From Armatimonadota bacterium (GTDB taxonomy: Bacteria > Armatimonadota > Fimbriimonadia > Fimbriimonadales > Fimbriimonadaceae): 54,445 nt of DNA. Of this stretch, positions 9,045 through 16,824 are shown in pieces. Every line of letters starts with the position of its first letter. Position 1 is the stretch's first letter. The stretch is taken from NCBI GenBank assembly GCA_018268335.1, contig JAFDWT010000063.1, forward strand, positions 1 to 54,445, written 5' to 3'. The position numbers and the translations under genes are program-made. Below the pieces are notes generated by a model, which was given only the letters and a program-made list of their open reading frames with translations, was not told the origin of the DNA and did not search any database.

Positions 9045-9662
9045 TCAGCCCTTTTTGGCTTCAGCCCACGTGGTCAACTTGGCCGACTTGAGTTCAATGG
9101 CGTCGCCGGGTTCGACCTTGCCGTTGTTGTTCCGGTCACCAGTCTTGACGATCTCATCAAGGACGTCAAGCCCGACGACCACCTTGCCGAACGCCGAGTA
9201 CTGGCCGTCCAGATGAGGGCTGGTCGCCACCATCAGGAAGAACTGGCTGCTAGCCGAGTTCGGGTCCTGGCTCCGCGCCATGCTGAGGATCCCTCGCACG
9301 TGCTTGGTGTCGTTGAACTCGGCTTTGACAGAGTGCCGGGTGCCGTCGTCGTTGACTTTGCCGCCAGTGCCCCACATTGACGACTTCGACAAGTCCTTGG
9401 TGTTCGGGTCGCCACCTTGGACCATGAAGCCCGCGATGCACCGGTGGAACCGCGTGCCGTTGTAGAAGCCCTCTTTGACCAGGGCTTTGAAGTTCTCCAC
9501 GTGCTTCGGCGCTTTGTCGGGATAGAACTCCACGACAATTCGGCCTTTACCCGTCTCGATGACGGCCACTTCGTCAGTGTCTTTGGGCTCACTGCCGGAT
9601 TCGCCGACAAAGGCGGCGCCGACGAGGGCTGCGATGAGGAGGAGAATCACTTGATAGGCCAT
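9045..9662 (-). CDS. Exported peptidyl-prolyl cis-trans isomerase, cyclophilin type (copy 2)
   Basis: A 205-residue protein with an N-terminal hydrophobic signal (about residues 4-20, no lipobox cysteine) followed by a single cyclophilin domain. Active-site motifs are FHRCIAGFMVQGGDP and SQFFLMV, with LDGQYSAFGKV later; Arg, Phe, Met and Gln of the proline pocket are present, and Trp of human CypA is replaced as in bacterial PpiB types. It is closely similar to the neighbouring cyclophilin lipoprotein. Its start overlaps that gene's 3' end by 16 bases. An AGGA sequence lies 8-9 bases upstream of ATG 9662. Confidence 0.92.
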   Translation of the reverse strand: MAYQVILLLIAALVGAAFVGESGSEPKDTDEVAVIETGKGRIVVEFYPDKAPKHVENFKALVKEGFYNGTRFHRCIAGFMVQGGDPNTKDLSKSSMWGTGGKVNDDGTRHSVKAEFNDTKHVRGILSMARSQDPNSASSQFFLMVATSPHLDGQYSAFGKVVVGLDVLDEIVKTGDRNNNGKVEPGDAIELKSAKLTTWAEAKKG

Positions 9663-10348
9663 TTTTCGATCCTGATGGACTTGACCACAACGGCGTCGGC
9701 CGGCTTCACCTTGCCGTTGTCGCCGGCGTCGCCGGTCTTGACGATGGCATCGACCGCGTCCATGCCCGAGACGACATAGCCGAACGCGGTGTATTGGCCG
9801 TCGAGGTTGGGCGAGTTGGCTTGGACGATGAAGAACTGGCTGCTGGCCGAGTTCGGGTCTTGCGACCGCGCCATGCTGACGACGCCGCGGGAGTGGTGGA
9901 TGTCCGTGAATTCGGCGGGCACGTTGCGCTCCTTGCCATTCTCAAACTTGCCGCCCGTGCCCCAGGTCGCTGCTTTGCCGAGGTCGGCGCTGTTGGGGTC
10001 GCCGCCCTGGATCATAAAGCCTTCGATGCAGCGGTGGAACCGCGTGCCGTCATAGAACTTCTCATTGGCCAGCGACTTGAAGTTTTCGACGTGCTTAGGC
10101 GCCTTCTGCGGATAGAACATGAAGACGATCTTGCCTTTGTCGGTGTCGATCACAGCGACGTCTTCGCCGTCTTTGGGTTCGGTCGCCAGCTTGCCGGTCT
10201 CTTCGGTGGGCTTGGCGGTGTCGGGCGCCTTGGTGGTCTCAGCTTTTTTGGGCGGCTCGGTCGTGGCCTGCGGCTCGGGCTTTTCGGCGCAGCCGAAAAG
10301 TGAGACGGCGGTCAGACAGCCGATCACGGCGAATATCTGTGCCTTCAT
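9647..10348 (-). CDS. Cyclophilin-type peptidyl-prolyl isomerase lipoprotein (copy 1)
   Basis: A 233-residue lipoprotein: signal segment ending at the lipobox LFGC (Cys20), then a low-complexity linker rich in Lys, Thr, Pro and Glu to about residue 60, then one cyclophilin domain. It has FHRCIEGFMIQGGDP, SQFFIVQ and LDGQYTAFGYV. It probably folds proteins in the periplasm or at the outer membrane. The tandem copy downstream lacks the lipobox, suggesting duplication followed by a change of membrane anchoring. ATG 10348 is preceded by CATAAT 8 bases upstream and no well-spaced ribosome-binding site, so the mRNA may be leaderless. Confidence 0.93.
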   Translation of the reverse strand: MKAQIFAVIGCLTAVSLFGCAEKPEPQATTEPPKKAETTKAPDTAKPTEETGKLATEPKDGEDVAVIDTDKGKIVFMFYPQKAPKHVENFKSLANEKFYDGTRFHRCIEGFMIQGGDPNSADLGKAATWGTGGKFENGKERNVPAEFTDIHHSRGVVSMARSQDPNSASSQFFIVQANSPNLDGQYTAFGYVVSGMDAVDAIVKTGDAGDNGKVKPADAVVVKSIRIEKWPIK

Positions 10349-10356
10349 GACTTCCC

Positions 10357-10362
10357 ATTATG
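10357..10362 (-). promoter_or_regulatory. Candidate leaderless -10 (CATAAT) for the cyclophilin lipoprotein gene
   Basis: CATAAT on the minus strand matches five of six TATAAT positions and ends 8 bases before ATG 10348. A GGGAAG lies between them but only 2 bases from the ATG, too close for a normal ribosome-binding site. Confidence 0.35.
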
Positions 10363-10427
10363 CCCCCGCGCATGGCAAAGGTGCCGGGGAGTGGCCTGCA
10401 TGGACGGCAGCGGGCCCTGTTGACCAG

Positions 10428-11348
10428 CTAGTCGCTGTCGCGACGCTCGATTGCTGACGCTTGGGCACCGAACCTGCGGGCGATGGCAGCACCCTTTGTT
10501 TTGCCCAATAGGCAGACGACTTTGGACAAGGGATCGGTAGTCAGGCCGCTCGAGGCGATGATCGTGGCCTGCGTCCGGTGCCGGACGCCGAGGCCAGTGC
10601 GCGGGTCGACGATGTGGGAATAGCGGACGCCGCCGATTTCGACATACTGCTCGGTCGAGCCAGATGTTGAGACGGCGCATTCAGCTAGCTCGATGTAGCC
10701 TGGCCGCCCTACAATCTCCACTCGCCATCCTTTCCGACCAGGAGGTGGCTCACCGATGGCCATGTCGCCGCCTGCGACCACCAAGGCTTGATAGACCCCC
10801 TCCCGCCGCATCGCCCGCATGGCCTCCTGGCAGGCGTAGCCTTTGGCGATGCCCCCGAAATCCAGCTTCATGCCAGGGAGGTCAAGGGCGACCGTTGTGT
10901 CGGTTACATGGACGTGCTGGTATCCGACCAAGGCCTGTGCAGCCGCCAAGACCTCGGGGGCCGGTAGTTTCAGTGTCTTGCGACTTTGTCGCCACAGCTG
11001 GGTCAGTGGCCCGACGGTGACATCGAAGGCTCCGTCGGACGCTCGGCTGACTCTCTCGGCCATCCGCAAGACCCGGACCATGTCTGGCGAAGCAAGTTGT
11101 GGCCCTTTCCCTGCTTGAGCCATCAAGAGTGAGGCTTCGCTGTCTTTCCGGTAATCCGAAAACGTAGCGTCTAGCTCGGCGAAGCGTCGGAATGCTGCCC
11201 GTGCCGCGTCTTCGGCCGCTTGGGTGCTCTCGGTGTAGACCGTGACATCCACGCGCAAGCCCATGTGGACTTGCGCGAAGTGGTGCTCAGTCCCCCAGCC
11301 GCCGGAGACCAATACAGGCCACAATAAGGCAGTCGGCAAGATGAACAT
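10428..11348 (-). CDS. apbE: FAD:protein FMN transferase (ApbE family)
   Basis: A 306-residue exported protein. After a short hydrophobic leader come the ApbE features: MGLRVDVTVYTES, RFAELDATFSDYRKDSEASL, DVTVGPLTQLWR, KLDFGGIAKGYACQEA, VVAGGDMAIG and the C-terminal SHIVDPRTGLGV. ApbE flavinylates target proteins by attaching FMN to Thr/Ser, for example in Rnf/Nqr or other exported flavoproteins; no target is recognisable nearby. The frame is open further upstream, but ATG 11348 has an AGGAGGAGA ribosome-binding site at 11358-11366 with a 9-base spacer. The start therefore lies 8 bases inside the divergent gene that begins at 11341. Confidence 0.92.
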   Translation of the reverse strand: MFILPTALLWPVLVSGGWGTEHHFAQVHMGLRVDVTVYTESTQAAEDAARAAFRRFAELDATFSDYRKDSEASLLMAQAGKGPQLASPDMVRVLRMAERVSRASDGAFDVTVGPLTQLWRQSRKTLKLPAPEVLAAAQALVGYQHVHVTDTTVALDLPGMKLDFGGIAKGYACQEAMRAMRREGVYQALVVAGGDMAIGEPPPGRKGWRVEIVGRPGYIELAECAVSTSGSTEQYVEIGGVRYSHIVDPRTGLGVRHRTQATIIASSGLTTDPLSKVVCLLGKTKGAAIARRFGAQASAIERRDSD

Positions 11349-12120
11349 ACTCTTCGGTCTCCTCCTCGTCACCAACCCACCAACTGCTCCAGCGTCGCGA
11401 ATCGAGGTGGTCCAACAGAAGATACCTGGCACCATGGGTGCCTTCAACATGGTCAAGACCCCTGGCGGCAGCGTCACCGTCGGCGGCAAAAAAGTGGACG
11501 TCAAGGCCCTCTGGGTCAGCGAGACTGAGGTCACTTGGGACGTTTATGACATCTTCGCTTACCGGCTCGACCTGACTCCCCAACAGCAGGTCGACGGCAC
11601 GGAGGCCAAGTCGCGGCCGAGCAAGCCCTACCTGCCGCCAGACCGTGGCTATGGCCACACCGGCTATGCCGCCATCGGCATCACTTTCGACTCCACCAAC
11701 CGTTTCTGTGAGTGGCTGAGCAAGAAAACCGGCAAGCACTACCGGATGCCGACCGAGGCTGAGTGGATTTATTTGGCGCAGGCGGGGTCGGACAAGGTGC
11801 CGCCACTGGCTGATGTCGCCTGGTTTGTCGACAACGCCAACGACAAGACCCATCCGGTGGCCAAGAAGAAGCCGAACGCCTGGGGCATCTACGACACCCT
11901 GGGCAACGCGGCCGAATGGGCCGACACGGGCGACGACCGGCGGTTTGTTTGCGGCGGATGCTTCCGTAGCGGCGCCGACGAGGTTAACTTCACCAGCAGA
12001 CAGGAATACAGCCTGGACTGGCAGGATCGCGACCCGCAGCTGCCCAAGAGCAAGTGGTGGCTGAGCGACGCCGACTTTCCGGGCATCCGGCTCGTGTGCG
12101 AAGAAGCGCCTTCGAAATAG
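11341..12120 (+). CDS. Formylglycine-generating-enzyme / sulfatase-modifying-factor domain protein, exported
   Basis: A 259-residue protein with a short hydrophobic leader and an FGE-sulfatase (SUMF1/EgtB/PvdO) domain. Motifs are VSETEVTWDVYDIFAYR, AAIGITFDSTNRFCEWLSK, YRMPTEAEWIYLAQ, NAWGIYDTLGNAAEWA and GGCFRSGADEVN. The C-terminus ends PGIRLVCEEAPS. No paired copper-binding cysteines of true FGE are evident, and no sulfatase is nearby. A role as a C-type-lectin-like exported factor is as likely as enzymatic activity. The ATG overlaps the divergent apbE start by 8 bases and lacks a strong ribosome-binding site. The Tat-exported oxidoreductase gene follows after 30 bases. Confidence 0.82.
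   Translation: MNILFGLLLVTNPPTAPASRIEVVQQKIPGTMGAFNMVKTPGGSVTVGGKKVDVKALWVSETEVTWDVYDIFAYRLDLTPQQQVDGTEAKSRPSKPYLPPDRGYGHTGYAAIGITFDSTNRFCEWLSKKTGKHYRMPTEAEWIYLAQAGSDKVPPLADVAWFVDNANDKTHPVAKKKPNAWGIYDTLGNAAEWADTGDDRRFVCGGCFRSGADEVNFTSRQEYSLDWQDRDPQLPKSKWWLSDADFPGIRLVCEEAPSK
11358..11366 (-). promoter_or_regulatory. Ribosome-binding site deciding the apbE start
   Basis: Minus-strand AGGAGGAGA, 9 bases before ATG 11348. It lies inside the coding region of the divergent gene, so this segment serves both strands and fixes an 8-base head-to-head overlap of the two genes. Confidence 0.6.
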
Positions 12121-12150
12121 TGGATAGTGTCAAACAGACAGGAAGAGACA

Positions 12151-13422
12151 ATGGCTGATAATGTGACCCGCAGAGATGTGTTGAAGACCGCCGCCGCCAC
12201 CGGCGCGGCCCTTGCTGTGCCCCGCATGGTTTTTGCGGAATCGGCTCCCGTGATGAAGATCGGCGTGATTGGTTGTGGTGGACGCGGCAGCGGCGCCGTC
12301 GCCGACCACTTGGCGGCGAACCCCACTGCCGTCTTGCACGCGATGGCCGACGTCTTCCCCGACCGGCTGGCCGGTTCGCACGACAACCTGAAGAAGGCCC
12401 TCAAAGACCGTATCAAGGTCGCTGACGACATGAAGTTCACCGGCTTCGACGCTTACAAGAAGCTGTTGAAGACGGACGTCGACCTCGTCATTCTGGCGAC
12501 GCCTCCTGGATTCCGGCCCTGGCACCTCGAGGCCGCCGTTGACGCAGGCAAGCACATCTTCATGGAGAAGCCGGTGGCTGTCGACGGCTATGGCATCCAG
12601 AAGGTCATCGAGGCCTCGGAGAAAGCCAAGGCCAAGGGGCTTGGCATTGTTGCGGGCACCCAGCGGCGCCACGACCTGGCCTACAACGAGGTCATCAAGC
12701 GTGTCCACGACGGTCAGATCGGCGACATCGTGGAGATGAGTTGCTACTGGAACCAGGGCGGCCTATGGATGAACCCCCGCCAGCCGAACTGGTCGGACAT
12801 GGAGTGGCAGCTGCGCAACTGGCTCTACTTCACCTGGCTCAGTGGCGACCACATCGTGGAGCAGCACATTCACAACATTGACGTTTGCCTGTGGGCCAAG
12901 GGGTCACACCCGGTCAAGGCCACCGCGCTCGGTGGACGGCAGACCCGCGTCGATCCTGCTTACGGCCATATCTACGACCACTTTGCAGTCGAGTACACAT
13001 TTGCCGACGGTTCGCGAATGCACAGCTACTGCCGCCAGCAGGACGGCACGCCGAGCAACGTGAGCGAGCGGATCAACGGCACCAAAGGTGTTGCGACCAG
13101 CGAGGACTTTGGCAACGTCCCCATCCAGATCATGGGCTCGAACCCGTTCAAGTGGGAGTCCAGCCGCAAGAGGCCGAACCCCTATATGCTGGAGCACTTG
13201 GACCTGTACAACTCGATCGTCGCGGGCAAGCCGTTGAACGAGGGCCGACAGGTCGCCGAATCGACGATGACCGCCATCCTTGGCCGATTGGCTGCCTACA
13301 GCGGCCAGGAGATCACTTGGGAGCAAGCCATGGCCACCAAGCGGACTATGCCTGAAGACTGGTCCTTTGGCCATCTGCCCGTTCCAGCGGTCGCCTTGCC
13401 GGGATCGTACAAAGTCGAATGA
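12151..13422 (+). CDS. Tat-exported Gfo/Idh/MocA-family oxidoreductase
   Basis: A 423-residue protein with a twin-arginine signal (TRRDVLKTAAATGAALAVP). A Rossmann NAD(P) motif (IGVIGCGGRGSG) and the family lysine motif EKPVAVDG follow, with a C-terminal Gfo/Idh/MocA domain (HNIDVCLWAKG). These enzymes oxidise or reduce sugars and related polyols, and exported forms carry a tightly bound cofactor. ATG 12151 is preferred over a GTG 24 bases upstream because AGGAAGAG directly precedes it. It is translationally coupled (ATGA) to the sugar-isomerase-like gene downstream, so the pair probably acts on one carbohydrate substrate. Confidence 0.9.
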   Translation: MADNVTRRDVLKTAAATGAALAVPRMVFAESAPVMKIGVIGCGGRGSGAVADHLAANPTAVLHAMADVFPDRLAGSHDNLKKALKDRIKVADDMKFTGFDAYKKLLKTDVDLVILATPPGFRPWHLEAAVDAGKHIFMEKPVAVDGYGIQKVIEASEKAKAKGLGIVAGTQRRHDLAYNEVIKRVHDGQIGDIVEMSCYWNQGGLWMNPRQPNWSDMEWQLRNWLYFTWLSGDHIVEQHIHNIDVCLWAKGSHPVKATALGGRQTRVDPAYGHIYDHFAVEYTFADGSRMHSYCRQQDGTPSNVSERINGTKGVATSEDFGNVPIQIMGSNPFKWESSRKRPNPYMLEHLDLYNSIVAGKPLNEGRQVAESTMTAILGRLAAYSGQEITWEQAMATKRTMPEDWSFGHLPVPAVALPGSYKVE

Positions 13423-14345
13423 GCCTCCGGCCCACTCGCCGACAAATCGTCCAGGCCGCGCCGCTCGTCGCGGCCGGCCTGGCTTCGCGTTCCGTGTTCG
13501 CTTGGGAGACACCCACCACGATGCCCGCCAAGAAGTTCAAGCTCAAGTTCGCCCCCCACTTTGGGATGTTCCGCAACTCCGCCGGCGACGACCCGGTCGA
13601 CCAATTGAAGTTCGCCGCCGACCAAGGCTTCCATGCCTGGGAGGACAACGGCATGATGGGACGGTCGGTCGCCGAGCAAGAAAGGATCGGTAAGGCGATG
13701 CACGACCTAGGCATCGCGTTCGGTGTCTTTGTCGCCCATGCCGAATGGGAAAAGCCCATGTACGCCACCGGCGGCGCCGAGACGCGCAAGCAATTGCTAG
13801 GCGTCATGAAGCAGGCGGTGGAGACGGCCAAGCGCGTCAACGCCAAATGGTGCACTGTCGTTCCGGGCCTCTATGACCTGCGCCTAAACCACGACTACCA
13901 GACCGCCAATGTGATTGATTGCCTTAAGGCCATGTCTGAGGTTTGCGAACCGTCTGGGCTGGTGATGGTGCTCGAAGCCCTCAACCACCGTCGTGACCAT
14001 CCTGGCCTGTTCTTGCACACGACGCCGCAGGCCTACATGATCTGCAAGTCGGTGGGCTCGCCCAGCTGCAAAGTACTGATGGACCTCTATCACATGCAGA
14101 TCGAGGAGGGCAACCTGATCCCGAACATCGACATGGCTTACTCGGAAATCAGCTACTTCCAGATTGGCGACAACCCGGGCCGCAACGAGCCGGGGACGGG
14201 TGAAGTGAATTGGAAGAACGTGTTCGCCCACATCGCCAGCAAGGGCTATGACGGCATCTTGGGCATGGAACACGGCAACTCGGTGGGCGGCAAGGAAGGC
14301 GAACAGAAGGTGATCGCCGCCTATCGCGCCTGCGACCTGGCATGA
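13419..14345 (+). CDS. Tat-exported sugar isomerase/epimerase-like protein (hydroxypyruvate isomerase-like TIM barrel)
   Basis: A 308-residue protein with a probable twin-arginine signal (TRRQIVQAAPLVAAGLA) and an AP-endonuclease-2/xylose-isomerase-like TIM barrel. Metal-site motifs VLEALNHR, VLMDLYHMQ, NEPGTGEVNW and LGMEHGNS closely follow hydroxypyruvate isomerase (Hyi). The reaction is not certain: Hyi-like proteins also include keto-sugar 3-epimerases. It starts inside the stop of the preceding Gfo/Idh/MocA gene (ATGA). The McsB gene follows after 7 bases. Confidence 0.87.
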   Translation: MSLRPTRRQIVQAAPLVAAGLASRSVFAWETPTTMPAKKFKLKFAPHFGMFRNSAGDDPVDQLKFAADQGFHAWEDNGMMGRSVAEQERIGKAMHDLGIAFGVFVAHAEWEKPMYATGGAETRKQLLGVMKQAVETAKRVNAKWCTVVPGLYDLRLNHDYQTANVIDCLKAMSEVCEPSGLVMVLEALNHRRDHPGLFLHTTPQAYMICKSVGSPSCKVLMDLYHMQIEEGNLIPNIDMAYSEISYFQIGDNPGRNEPGTGEVNWKNVFAHIASKGYDGILGMEHGNSVGGKEGEQKVIAAYRACDLA

Positions 14346-14352
14346 CGCTTCG

Positions 14353-15387
14353 ATGCACAACGAGCCAGGCAGCGAGTCTTGGAAGAAGATGGTGCTGCGG
14401 AGCATGCCTCCGCCCGCCTGGCTCCACGCCGACGCGCCGCACGGCGACGTTGTTCTGAGCACACGCGTCCGCCACGCGCGCAACCTGCGTGGGCTGCCGT
14501 TTCCCCATGCCTGCTCCAACGAGCAGCTTCGGTTGGTCGAGTCGCTGGTTCGGTCCGGGACTGCATCGTGCGACCTGCCTCTGGAGGCGCTGGGCAAACT
14601 CAGCGAGGCCGAACGCGACTATTTGCTGGGCAGCCGCTTGATTTCGCACGATTTCAACCACCGGGCCGCCGGGCGGACGATCTTGTTGGACGACCGCCGG
14701 ACTGTCTCGGTGATGGTGAACGAAGAAGACCACTTGCGAATCCAGGCGTTGACGGCGGGCTGGTCAGCACCGCAAGCGGAGCAGTCAGCGGCCTTGGTGT
14801 TGCGACACTTGAGCCATACCCTTCCCTTTATGGAAGCCCCGTCTTATGGTTTCCTCACCGCGAGCCCATCCAATCTCGGCGGCGGTACGCGCCGGTCGGC
14901 GTTGTTCCACTTGATCGGGCTGGCGCATACCAAGCGGCTCGGCGCCGTCGTGCGGGCGCTCACGGTCTGGGGAATCGTCGTCCGTGGCCTCTACGGTGAA
15001 TCCAGTCGGGCGGTCGGTGCGTTCTTCCAGGTCAGCGCAACGACGGGCGCATCGCCAGAGTTCACCGGCGCTTGTGAATACTTGCTCAATGAAGAGAGGA
15101 TGGCCCGTCGGGAGGTCAGCCGATTGTCGCTGTCGGACACGACTTTGCAGGCAGTGAACGCCGCCGTGACGGCACCTACGATCGGTCTAGCGGACGCCCT
15201 GCGCGTCCTGGGCTGGGTGCGGTGGGCGGCCTCGGCAGGGTTGCCACGGTTCGAGTTTTCGCCTCGGCAGGTGGACGAGTGGGTGACCACTATGGAAGTC
15301 CACGGCACCACCGACACGGCCACCGCCGACCGCCACCGGGCGGCGTTCTTGCGGTCTCGGTTGGAGGGGGCGGTCGCTAGAACCTAG
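14353..15387 (+). CDS. mcsB: Protein arginine kinase McsB, variant active site
   Basis: A 344-residue member of the phosphagen-kinase superfamily, of usual McsB length. The order of motifs is STRVRHARNL (36-45), NEEDHLRI (123-130), the nucleotide loop SPSNLGGGTR (171-180) and RGLYGES (211-217). McsB phosphorylates arginines in proteins to mark them for ClpCP. The catalytic glutamates (in NEEDH and LYGE) and arginines are present. The conserved active-site Cys of the CPTN/CPSN loop is Ser171 here. No mcsA, ctsR or clpC is in the window; the gene instead trails a carbohydrate operon. An active but divergent kinase is likely; reduced activity is possible. Confidence 0.92.
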   Translation: MHNEPGSESWKKMVLRSMPPPAWLHADAPHGDVVLSTRVRHARNLRGLPFPHACSNEQLRLVESLVRSGTASCDLPLEALGKLSEAERDYLLGSRLISHDFNHRAAGRTILLDDRRTVSVMVNEEDHLRIQALTAGWSAPQAEQSAALVLRHLSHTLPFMEAPSYGFLTASPSNLGGGTRRSALFHLIGLAHTKRLGAVVRALTVWGIVVRGLYGESSRAVGAFFQVSATTGASPEFTGACEYLLNEERMARREVSRLSLSDTTLQAVNAAVTAPTIGLADALRVLGWVRWAASAGLPRFEFSPRQVDEWVTTMEVHGTTDTATADRHRAAFLRSRLEGAVART

Positions 15388-15455
15388 AACATTACCGAAT
15401 GCCATGTCCCAACAGACTTGAATTGATACACAGTCCGAATCCAATCGACTCCTTG

Positions 15456-15469
15456 CCCGTACCCCATAA
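15456..15469. repeat. 14-base motif CCCGTACCCCATAA (copy 1)
   Basis: An exact copy occurs at 49526-49539. Both lie in intergenic DNA. The motif also overlaps a CATAAT hexamer upstream of the 15482 gene. Confidence 0.45.
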
Positions 15470-15470
15470 T
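15465..15470 (+). promoter_or_regulatory. Candidate -10 (CATAAT) before the unknown gene at 15482
   Basis: CATAAT ends 11 bases before the ATG; transcription starting 6-8 bases downstream would leave a leader of only a few bases. No good -35 is seen. Confidence 0.3.
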
Positions 15471-15481
15471 CAAGAACGGCA

Positions 15482-15973
15482 ATGCCCACGATCACCTATC
15501 GCCCCGTCGACGTCCTCCATTGGTTTGGCATGGAGAGCCGGAGCAGCCGCCGGAGCGGCTTTCACAAGGGCGGGCAGTTGGCCAAGAAGACCAGCGAGCA
15601 GGGCGTCGTCCAGGGGCTCAGGCTGGCGGCCAGTGCGGCGTTCGACCTCACCAAGAGCGCAGCCGGCGACCTCGTCCAGGCCCAGGCCGGACAGACGGAA
15701 TATGTCCTCCACGAATCGGGTTTTGAGGTGATCGACCTGGTCCGCCGGATCAAAATCGACTACGCCCAAGTCCAAAAGATCATCGCCAAGAACAACGACA
15801 GGTTTCTGGTGGTCGCCGACAGCTCCAAGGTGGCCATCAAGCCGGTGGCCCACTTGACCGCCGGCCAGATCAGGGTGCCCGTGGGGTGGGTGCGCAATGG
15901 GATGGAAGTGCCGTATTCCACTTTGGTGGAGGAGTTGTCGGCCAGGTGCACGGTGGAAGTGACCGCGGAATGA
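15482..15973 (+). CDS. Uncharacterised protein upstream of nadC
   Basis: A 163-residue soluble protein with no recognised family. The sequence is rich in charged residues, without signal or membrane segment. The middle (LAASAAFDLTKSAAGDLVQAQ) looks helical, and the second half alternates beta-like stretches (YVLHESGFEVIDLVRRIKI, RFLVVADSSKVAIKPVAHL). The C-terminus ends VPYSTLVEELSARCTVEVTAE. It is coupled to nadC by an ATGA overlap and so is probably co-translated with the NAD and biotin genes. The small basic N-terminus (SRSSRRSGFHKGG) could bind nucleic acid or phosphate, but this is only a guess. Confidence 0.7.
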   Translation: MPTITYRPVDVLHWFGMESRSSRRSGFHKGGQLAKKTSEQGVVQGLRLAASAAFDLTKSAAGDLVQAQAGQTEYVLHESGFEVIDLVRRIKIDYAQVQKIIAKNNDRFLVVADSSKVAIKPVAHLTAGQIRVPVGWVRNGMEVPYSTLVEELSARCTVEVTAE

Positions 15974-16824
15974 ACTCGGGTTGGCTGTTGCCCCAGCCAG
16001 AGGGCTGGCAAGACCATGTCGCCCTTGCGCTGGCCGAGGACTTGGGCCCGGGAGACGTTTCTGCCCCGTCCATCCCAGCTGAGACACGAGTGGATTGGTA
16101 CATCGAAGCGCAGCAAGCTGGGGTGGTGTGCGGTGTAGGCATCGCTGCAGCGGTCTTGGCGCGTGTGGGGGATGTGGTCGAAATCGACTGCACGGATGGA
16201 GAGGTGGTGCGACATCGCAGTCTCCTGCTGCACGGCCACGGCGACGCGCGACATCTGCTGGCCCGTGAGCGCACGGCGCTGAACTACCTGATGCACCTCA
16301 GCGGCGTCGCCTCGCTCGCTTCTCGGTTTGTCGAAGCGGTCGCTGGAACGGGCTGCCGGATCCTCGACACCCGCAAGACCTCGCCTGGTCTGCGGCTTAT
16401 GGAAAAATATGCAGTCCGCTGCGGCGGCGGCACCAACCACCGGACCGGGCTTTTCGACATGGCGATGCTGAAAGACAACCATTTGCAGGCGGCTGGTTCT
16501 ATTTATGAAGCTGTCAGAGCAGTCCGCGAGCACCTGAGTCCCGGTATGAAAATAGAGGTCGAGTGCGCTGACCTCAACCAGGTCGATGAAGCTGTGGCAG
16601 CCGGTGCGGATATTGTCATGCTCGACAACATGGGTCTGGCGGACATGAAGACCGCGGTCAGCCGACACAAAGGCAAGACGTTGTTTGAAGCGAGCGGTGG
16701 AATCACTTTGGAAACCGTACGTTCTGTCGCCGAAACTGGGGTCGATTTTGTGTCTGTCGGCGCACTGACACATTCCGCACCGGCGCTGTCGGTCCACATG
16801 GAGTTTGGAGTCTGGAGCGCATGA
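15970..16824 (+). CDS. nadC: Nicotinate-nucleotide pyrophosphorylase (carboxylating)
   Basis: A 284-residue cytosolic enzyme that converts quinolinate and PRPP to nicotinate mononucleotide, the entry to NAD synthesis. Recognisable motifs are LAEDLGPGDVSA, ALNYLMHLSGVAS, RILDTRKTSPGLR, KYAVRCGGGTNHR and MLKDNHL, followed by VECADLNQVDEA and SGGITLETV. The ATG at 15970 overlaps the preceding stop (ATGA) and the usual N-terminal region follows directly, so it is preferred over an upstream in-frame ATG. It is itself coupled by ATGA to birA. nadA and nadB are not in the window. Confidence 0.95.
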   Translation: MNSGWLLPQPEGWQDHVALALAEDLGPGDVSAPSIPAETRVDWYIEAQQAGVVCGVGIAAAVLARVGDVVEIDCTDGEVVRHRSLLLHGHGDARHLLARERTALNYLMHLSGVASLASRFVEAVAGTGCRILDTRKTSPGLRLMEKYAVRCGGGTNHRTGLFDMAMLKDNHLQAAGSIYEAVRAVREHLSPGMKIEVECADLNQVDEAVAAGADIVMLDNMGLADMKTAVSRHKGKTLFEASGGITLETVRSVAETGVDFVSVGALTHSAPALSVHMEFGVWSA

